A stretch of 64,000 nucleotides of DNA from Phaeosaccion multiseriatum. Lineage: Eukaryota > Ochrophyta, other classes. A model generated the notes under the pieces. That model did not search any database. It was not told the DNA's origin and was given only the letters and a program-made list of their open reading frames with translations. The position numbers were made by a program, and so were the translations under genes. This document shows positions 57,371 through 64,000 of the stretch, piece by piece (positions within the stretch are counted from its first letter, which is position 1; every line of letters starts with the position of its first letter). Where the stretch lies: positions 1 to 64,000 of the forward strand of contig OZ218965.1 of assembly GCA_965112735.1 (NCBI GenBank), written 5' to 3'.

Positions 57371-58266
57371 ATGATGATTAACACCACCTCCACTCTGCTC
57401 CTCGTTGCGGTGGCGATTGCCGCCTGCAGCCAGTGTAGCCATGCCTTTTCTGTCGCCCCTGCTGGCCTTGGAGGAATAGAAGGAAGAAAAGCAAAGCTTA
57501 CGGCAAAACACTCCGCCACCGAGGGGGCAGGACCACAAGAAGCAGTCCCAGCATCAGCAGCGGCAGCATCAGCGCCTCAGCCGCAGACGAGAAGGCAGTT
57601 GCTTTCGCAGTCCGCGTCTGGGGTGGGGCTGGCGGGGCTGTTGGGCCTCTCAGTCGGGATGGGAGGAGCGACACCGACCTTGGCCCTCATGTCTGCTGAC
57701 AAACCCAAGAAGGCCAGGGGCACGAAGGAGAAGGTGCAGACACCGGAGGAGTGTATCAAGGAGTGCGAGAAGGAATGCAACGCAGCGGCGCCAGGTGAGG
57801 AACTAGTGAATGCTTTGTTTCCTCTCTCTCTCTCCTTGCAAATTGGAAGCCCTTTCCCCTCTGGGAGGAAAGGGCCTGGTATGTGTCTGCAATATCCATG
57901 GAAGGAAGGAAGGAAGGAAGAGCGGGGGGGGCTGTGACTTCACATTGTATCTCTTTGTGTCTGAACAACACAATCTCGCTGCCGTCCGCTGTGCGAGTGC
58001 TGAGACTCAGCTTGCTGATGCTCGGAGACCACCACACACACACACACTCACACGTACATACACACCAATCGCACAAGCACGGACGCACACACACACGACG
58101 CGCACATATACACAATACACGCAGAACCACAGGCCCACACACCCGTAGCTGCCCGGCTTCTCTGGGCTGCCCATACGCCTCCCCTCTGCCCTGCCCATAT
58201 GCCTCTCGCCCCCCTTTGGCTCATCTGGCCCTACCCATGCGCCTGACGCCACCCGCGTGTGTACTC

Positions 58267-58300
<34 letters not shown>

Positions 58301-58568
58301 ATGTGTGTGTGTGTGCGTGCCTCTCTCGGGCTGTGACCTGGCCCTGCCCCCACGCCCACCCATCTGTGACTGCTACCACCTGTGACTGTTGCCAATCTGC
58401 GACTGCTGCCACCTGTGACTGCTGTGGCCACCATCACAACCAGGCAACGCGGAGTACTGCTCGGAGCAATGCATCGACTTCTGCAACAGCAAGCCCAAGG
58501 AGGGCGCCAAAGAGGACCTCACCGGCATGGGGGCCTACGACGATGACCAACCTGCAGCTAACAAGTGA
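57371..58568 (+). CDS. Thylakoid-lumen Cys-rich small protein, Tat-routed
   Basis: Two exons, 57371-57794 and 58444-58568 (phase 1), give 182 residues. Targeting is stepwise: a signal peptide (TLLLVAVAIAACSQCSHAF) cut at the ASAFAP-like AFSVAP (25-30), an Ala/Ser/Pro transit region, then TRRQLL (73-78) before a hydrophobic GVGLAGLLGLSV and an Ala-rich cut site. This is a twin-arginine thylakoid signal. The mature part is about 75 residues with two CxxxCxxxC motifs (ECIKECEKEC and YCSEQCIDFC), which may form disulphides, followed by an acidic end. I do not recognise a named family. An in-frame TTG six bases upstream was not used because ATGs follow at once. Confidence 0.82.
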
Positions 58569-58847
58569 CCATGACCTGACAACTGACCACTAGTGTGTGG
58601 CTAGTGTGGGGTATCAGGGTGGCGTATAATCCAATTAGCGGGCAGCTCCTTTCGGGCCAGCCATTGGTTCTTTATATATAATCTGAAACTCAAACTGAAA
58701 GTGAAACTGCATGACGCCCGCGTCGATTGCTCTGGCACTGGCCACGGTGTGCACTCTCGGGAAGCATCCCAAGAAGGATCAAGAAGCAGTTACAGAAGGA
58801 TCAAGAAGCAGCTAGTGGGCCTATGGGCCGCTGGTGCTGCTTATGGT

Positions 58848-58878
<31 letters not shown>

Positions 58879-60205
58879 CTGCTGCTGTATCACCACCTGC
58901 TGGTTGTGTACCACAACAATGGAAATCACTCAACATGTTCCCTTAGCATTGCCGCTCTCCTTTTTAGCAATTGATTGCCACTCTCATTATGCAGCAACTG
59001 AGTGGAAGAGGGAGAAGAGAGAGAGACTAACGACAGGAGGAGAGGGCGGCCATGTATTGCCTTCCATTCTTTCCAAGCGAGGGAGTGCTGGGTGCTCTGT
59101 AATTAGTGCTCTGCCATTCGTGCTCTGCACCTGATCAGTCACCATGTGGTGCCATCTGCCTACTGCTGTAGACACTGTGTGCGTGCGTGTGTGTGTGCGT
59201 GTGTGTGTGCGTGTGTTCGCGTGTGTGTGCGCGCGTTGTATCTCAATGAGCAGGCCGCTGATCCCCACCCCCCTCTCCCCCCCTGCCCTGGAGAGCTCTC
59301 GAACCAAACCGAGACGTGGGCAGTGACGTGGTCTGTGACGTCACGAGTCGCGAGGATGGTACGGCCTTTTGCCCAAGTGGTCCTCATCCTTGTAACAGCA
59401 GCAGCAGCAATAGCAGTTGGTGATACTGCTGTGTCCATCTCCAAGGCGGAGGGGAAAAGGCGAGGGAGGCGAGCAGTTGCTCCGTCCGGTGGGTGTCCTA
59501 GCTACGTCTCCATGGGTAGCCTTCCTTCGCCTCCACGTCCGTGCCTTCGGGGATGCATATTCTTACGCCCTCGCTTCACAAATACAACACACAACTACTG
59601 CTACCACTTTCTGAGCAAACTCTTGGTGTGTGTGATAGTTGGTACAACATCAACAACTACTAGACCACACCACTTTCTCCACCTCCACCACTACTACCGC
59701 TGCTGCTGCTGCTGCTGCTGTGGAGCCCCGCTCGCCCTCCTCTCGCCGCTCGCCTCGCTCCCTCGCCTAGCTACAGCAGTCCAGAGTATAGTGTGATACA
59801 GCGGTCAGAGTAGTCCAGCACATGTAGCTACAGCAGTCCACAATATTCAACACACACTCTCCCTTTCTTCTCTGCCTCCAAGTCAAGCCCTTCCGAGCCT
59901 GCCACCCTCGCTCCAGCAGGGTGTGCCTCCCGCTGGCATTTGGCCCCTCGAGATGGACAAGAAACTCACAGACAGACTTGGAACAGGGCTTCACCAACAC
60001 GACACTGCTGTTCACTGCTGTTCCTCTCCTTGACAGATGCTCGAACTGCTCGAACAGGGACAGACTTGTCAACGAACTCCTCTCAAAGGGGACGTTGGTC
60101 GCTGCCACGTTCCATACAGTACCCGGCAAGATTCTGAGCCTCGGAGGTTGCATACCCCGTCTCGAATGCTCGAGTGTTGGATACCCCGTCTCGTCTCAAT
60201 TTGAC
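58569..60205. other. Intergenic, repeats but no supported gene
   Basis: Contains (GGT)n at 58846-58872, (GT)n at 59180-59232 and (TGC)n at 59698-59721. A protein-like minus frame at 60153-59767 (WNVAATNVPFERSSL) could be an unassigned exon. TTGGTGATA copies lie at about 58886 and 59418. A 29-bp near-direct repeat, GAGACGGGGTAT in reverse, lies at 60148-60199. Confidence 0.4.
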
Positions 60206-61433
60206 TTAGCTTGGACTAGACAACTTCATTCTTGTCAGCGTTGTGACCATGACGTTAACGTACTCCTTCTGCTGGGCCTTGTCCTCCTCTTGCTGCTGCT
60301 GCTGCTCCTCTGGCTTCTCCGTCTCTCCCTCCTCCTCCTCCTCCTCCTCCTCCTCCTCCTCCTCATCATCATCATCCTGTTCCTCTTCCCCGCTCCCCTG
60401 CTCCATCCCCTGGTCCTTCTCCTCGGCCTCCTCCTCCTCCTCCTGCTCCATGTCAAGAATCGGATGGAGGGACGCAGAACTGCCTGTAGCAAAGATTGGT
60501 CTGGCCCTTTCCATGACTGAGGGAGGGAGGGAAGCCGTAGCAGATAAGAGACCGATGGACCAATGCCCAAGCAAGAGAGCCTGGCACGCAGTAGGAATCT
60601 ATAGCAGATAGAGAGAGGGTGCGTCTGTGCATCACTCGCTCGGCTGGCTGGGCTCTCTTTGGGGCTCTCGTGGCTTGCCCGTATGCCCGTATGTGCGGCC
60701 TTGTGTCTTTGGGCTCTCTCCTCTGTTGGCTCTCTCTGCGGCTCTGTGACCTCACGCTTTGCTGTACCACGTGCCCACTGCTGTATCACCAACTGCTGCA
60801 CTGCCCCTGCCCACTGACTTCTGTCTGCCAGTCTGTCAGAGGCCTCGCACACTCCCATCGGCCCCAAGCCGAGCCCTCCAAACTTGGATGGCACCAGATG
60901 GGCGTTGTCTCCGCTCAGAGAGAGTCATACGCCTCTTTCTCTTGTGCGCGTGCTTGTGAGACCGGTGGATGCTCAGGCGGGTCCAGGTACCAACAGAGGT
61001 ACCAACAGGGCTGCGGTGGATGGAGGAGAGAAGAGGGCAGCGATGGATGGAGGAGAGAGAACGGAGGGAGAGAAAGAGAGGAGAGAGAGATACAGACAGA
61101 AAGTGAGAAACAGAGAGAAAGGAAGACGGGTTGAGAGGTGTCCGGGGGCAGTCGAAAGGACAGAACAAGAGAGGATACAGCGCCACTGGAAGTGTACCAA
61201 CATACCTGAGGGAGTTCGTGACACAGAAGAACGGAGGGAGGGAGGGAGGGAGGGAGGGAAGGAGAGAGTGAGGGAGGGAAGGGCAGCAAGTCTTTCAGCT
61301 TTCGCGAGCGATTGACCACACGAACACATGCACACATGCACACACGCGCGTACACACATACACACTACAAAAATACACCCTATTACACAAACACGTGCGA
61401 ATACACTCACAAGCACACACACACACACAGACG

Positions 61434-61468
<35 letters not shown>

Positions 61469-62281
61469 CTGAAAGTGCGGTTCCCGTGCTTGCTGTCACT
61501 GTGGTAACTGCCGCAAGTGCCCCTCGAGCTTTCTGTAACTGCTGCAACTGCCCCTCGAGCTCCCCTGCCGTGGCGAGCTCCGTAAATCCGTTGGGCACGA
61601 AGATGGACGTTCGCCTCCTCTTTGGTGGCGTGGCGACGCACTTGCCAAAGTTGCCAAAGTTGCGAAAGCTGCGAAAGCCCACCTCCACATCTGTCAATGA
61701 ATGCACCCTCACATCTGTCAATGAATGCACCCTCACATCTGTCAATGAATGCACCCTCACATCTGCAGACCGAAGATGTGGAGGGCGTTACGAGTTTCGA
61801 ACGAAGGCGTGTGCGTGTGCGTGTGCGTGTGCGTGTGCGTGTGCTGTACGAAAGAAGGGGGAAGGTGTAACGGGAAGGTAAGGGATATGTAAGGGGTGTG
61901 TAGGCGGTACGTAAAGGATGTGTAGGCGGTACGTAAGGAGTGTGTCGGCGGTATGTAAGGGGTATGTAGGCGGTATGTAAGGGGTATGTAGGCGGTATGT
62001 AAGGGGTATGTAGGCGGTATGTAAGGGGTATGTAGGCGGTATGTAAGGGGTGTGCAAGTGGGTGGTGAGGGCCGGGGGGGGGGGGGGGGTGGGGAGCAAG
62101 ACAAGCAAAAGTTTGGGCAGACATAAAGAGACCTTGACACACGCGAAGGGAGTGGGGGACACACACAACACGCACAGATGCACACACAGACGCACGCACA
62201 GACGCACGCACAGACGCACGCACCGTCGACTCCGCTCTTGTTCCTGGCGCCCTTCGCCTCCAGCTCCGCCAAAGTGTCCAT
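60206..62281 (-). CDS. Unrecognised protein with acidic C-terminus
   Basis: Exons 62281-62224, 61762-61469 and 60516-60206 join in phase (1 and 1), giving 220 residues. The N-terminus is [20 protein letters not shown] Phe/Arg-rich [15 protein letters not shown] and [20 protein letters not shown] follow, then a long Glu/Asp run in [16 protein letters not shown] and beyond. It ends [13 protein letters not shown], stop 60206-60208. Exon 2 can start at any of four acceptors in a 24-bp repeat (see findings), adding up to three VRVHSLTD units. Intron 2 opens inside a (GT)n microsatellite. The acidic tail suggests a histone- or nucleolar-type partner, but this is weak. Extra exons inside the 950-bp intron are possible. 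Confidence 0.5.
61413..61468. repeat. (CA)n / (GT)n at a 5' splice site
   Basis: CACA run whose minus-strand start supplies the GT of the intron 2 donor in the acidic-protein gene. The donor would survive changes in repeat length. Confidence 0.85.
61683..61762 (-). repeat. 24-bp tandem repeat carrying 3' splice sites
   Basis: Three 24-bp units on the minus strand read ATGTGAGGGTGCATTCATTG plus ACAG. Each ends with a usable TTGACAG acceptor in the same phase as the upstream CTGCAG acceptor. Confidence 0.85.
61880..62055. repeat. 22-bp tandem repeat
   Basis: GGTATGTAAGGGGTATGTAG plus GC, about eight units, in intron 1 of the acidic-protein gene. 22 is not a multiple of three, so repeat-derived open frames appear in all minus frames. 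Confidence 0.92.
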
Positions 62282-62778
62282 AAAGGACCTTTCTACCCTT
62301 CCTTTCTTCCTCTCTTCTTCCTACTGCTATTCATTCTACTGTTGTTGCTGTTGTTGTTCCTGCTGCTACTGCTGCTGCTGCTGTCCGCACCACCGCTGCC
62401 GTGGTCGGGACTCGGCCTCTTCCTCCTCCTCCTCCTCCTCCTGGCGCTGCTGTATCACCAACTGCTGCACGTCCATGCCTCTCTGCCCTGAAGAGGGGGG
62501 CCGCACAGACCACAACGCTCGGAGGAGTGTTCCGAGGAGAGTTCCGAGGAGAGTTCTTGGTCGGCAGAGAGGAGTGTTCCGAGGAATGTTCTTGGTCGGC
62601 AGAGGACCTCTCACCCACTCAAAACAGCAGGGGAGACCGCGAAACAAACTGAACCGAAAGCTGAAGCTGGAATTTCAAATTGAGGGCCGAGAGAGAGAGA
62701 GAGAGATAGCTGACACCGAAACTGTCCCTTCATTCTTCTGGAGAGGACTGGTACTGAAACTGTTTGTCCCTGTGCCTA
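62282..62778. other. Intergenic
   Basis: No supported exon. It has (CTC)n at 62422-62442, GTTCCGAGGAGA repeats at 62528-62590 and a CAG-embedded TTGGTGATA motif (reverse) at about 62452-62468. Confidence 0.5.
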
Positions 62779-64000
62779 TCACCAGTAGAATGTCCCCGGC
62801 AGGTACTTGTTGACGAGGGGCTCGAGCCACGCACGCGCCTGTGGAACAGAGGGCGCTTGGCGGGAGGGAGGGAAGCTCGACCCGGGGGGGCTCGACCCGG
62901 GGGGGCTCGACCCGAGGGGGTTGCACATGCTCACGCTGCGGACAGTGGCTCTGGAGGGAGGGAGGGAAATATCACCGGGGGGGGGGGGGTAAGCGGTGTC
63001 AGGACGGGGAACCGTTTGCACACTCGTCTCTTTGCCCGCACTCCCTCTGCCTCTCGCTCCCTCTCGCTCCCTCTCCCCCTCTCTCCCGGTCCCTCCCCGC
63101 CCTCCCCTCCCTCCCTCCTCCCTCCCTCCCTCCCTCCCTCCCTCCCTCCCTCCCTCCCTCCCTCCCTCCCTCCCTCCCTCCCTTCCCCTCACTCTGCCTC
63201 ACCTCCTCACAGCGTCGAACTGCTGCACCTTGCCGAGTACCTCCCTGTCCCTGTCACTCTCGAGCTCTCGATACGCCCCTCTGGCGTGCCACAGCTCTAG
63301 GGGCCAGTAACGCACCAGAGAGAGAGCCTCCGGGGGGAGGTGGTTGCTGGGATGGCAGTGGATGGCAGTGGATGGCAGTGGATGGCAGTGGATGGAAGTG
63401 GATGGCATATGGGCACCGGAGAGTGTCAGGACGGGTTAGGGTTAGGGTTGGGACCAACACCCAATAAGGAGGGCTGCCTGCCCGCATGCCTGCCCCCCCT
63501 GCCCTCCTTGCCTGTCCCACTCCTCGTATCACCAACTGCTGAACTGACCTGGAGCGTTTGTTGCTGAGCACCGCGTGAAGGTACTCGGTGCCTGCCCATG
63601 GCAGCAGCACGGCATCCAACCCGCACCCCGCACAGTTCATACCCAAGGGGGGCACACTGTAGAGGGGGTGCAGGCAGTCGGAGTTGAGCTGCAGGGGAGA
63701 GGAGGGCAGGGCAGGGGGGTAGGAGGGCAGGGCAGGGGGGTGGTCCCACATGGTTCCAGATGGTTCCAGATGGTCCCAGATGGAAAAAGGGCAAATCGTC
63801 CGACATGGTCCCAGATGGTAGGAAGAGGGTCAGTCAGAGGCAGACAAGAGCTGTCCCCCATACTCGGGCATATGGGCGGCGTGGCAAAACAGCAAGAGCC
63901 CCCACAGCGCCCTAAAAGGGCTCTTGGCCGTGTGTGGTGACCGCTCAGCTCCCCTCTCCTCCCGTCCCTCCTCTCCCCATCTACTGCATCTCTTTCCCGT
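62779..64000 (-). CDS. Unrecognised protein, 3' end only
   Basis: Exons 63688-63549, 63346-63211 and 62838-62779 join in phase and read LNSDCLHPLYSVPPLGMNCA, LPWAGTEYLHAVLSNKRSS, LVRYWPLELWHARGAYRELE and WLEPLVNKYLPGTFYW before stop TGA 62779-62781. This is complex, globular-looking sequence, so the gene is real. The 5' part lies beyond the window, or in a weakly supported exon near 63900-63830. I do not recognise the family. Its first visible intron has TTGGTGATA near the donor and four C-rich dispersed motifs at the acceptor. Confidence 0.6.
63107..63184. repeat. (CCCT)n microsatellite
   Basis: About 18 CCCT units inside the last intron of the partial minus-strand gene. Confidence 0.92.
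63353..63406. repeat. Four to five tandem copies of GGATGGCAGT
   Basis: A local tandem of the GGATGGCAGT dispersed motif, directly next to a 3' splice site on the minus strand (63347-63349). Confidence 0.9.
63434..63450. repeat. Short interstitial TTAGGG tract
   Basis: GGGTTAGGGTTAGGGTT, just after a TGTCAGGAC dispersed motif. The same pairing of GTCAG with TTAGGG occurs at 52873-52955. Confidence 0.85.
63738..63785. repeat. 11-bp tandem ATGGTTCCAG
   Basis: Four units of CAGATGGTTCC/CAGATGGTCCC, with two further copies at 63804-63819. In or near the 5' part of the partial gene. Confidence 0.85.

Noticed and set aside
60973-62223. 416-codon minus-strand ORF
   Set aside because: Most of it is 22-bp repeat, (GT)n and CT-rich intron; the supported exons use other frames.

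Overview
The window is the left end of a nuclear chromosome from a eukaryote, most likely a photosynthetic stramenopile (an alga with a red-derived secondary plastid). The reasons are GT-AG introns in nearly every gene, CCCTAA telomere repeats in the orientation expected of a left end, and signal peptides cut just before an Ala-Phe step (AFVAP in a GTPase, AFSVAP in a thylakoid-lumen protein, AFNS in two ATPases). That Phe is the known mark of plastid import in heterokont algae. I cannot name the genus. All gene models were spliced by eye; most are supported by introns whose phases agree across the whole gene.

Layout. 1-6925 is an almost pure CTGGC pentamer, probably miscalled telomere. 7033-7242 is CCCTAA telomere, 7243-9092 a 42-bp subtelomeric satellite, and 9101-9470 a second, ~177-bp repeat. 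From 9.5 to 23.8 kb lies a subtelomeric duplication zone. It holds two near-identical five-exon P-loop ATPase genes (14673-16830 and 21523-23769) and a 3' remnant of a third (9487-9726). Around them are broken minus-strand genes: a calpain-7-like fragment, a GT41 (OGT/SPINDLY-like) glycosyltransferase split by the ATPase cassette and by a Ty3/gypsy integrase fragment, a deleted second GT41 copy, and two kinase-like fragments.

From 24.7 kb the sequence is ordinary gene-dense chromosome, often in divergent pairs with 120-350 bp shared promoters. In order: a circularly permuted RbgA/YlqF-type GTPase (-), a plant-type FPG DNA glycosylase (+), a FUN14 protein with an EF-hand (-), a family-16 protein methyltransferase (+), a large imperfect palindrome, an unrecognised helical protein (-), an FNIP-repeat protein (-), a very large gene joining an EST1/SMG5-7 region to a Zc3h12a-type NYN endonuclease (+), an SH2-TPR protein (-), a Tat-routed Cys-rich lumen protein (+), an unrecognised acidic protein (-) and the 3' end of another gene (-).

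Two points stand out. The 41.5-51.3 kb gene has the layout of the NMD endonuclease SMG6, but its nuclease is of the NYN/Regnase type instead of PIN. The gene-rich part is also seeded with short dispersed sequence motifs: GGGATGGCAGTGGATGG, TTGGTGATA set in CAG repeats, GGCATATGGGCA and TGTCAGGAC. The first sits in the G-rich orientation after 5' splice sites and in the C-rich orientation before 3' splice sites, so some introns carry terminal inverted repeats like those of introner elements.
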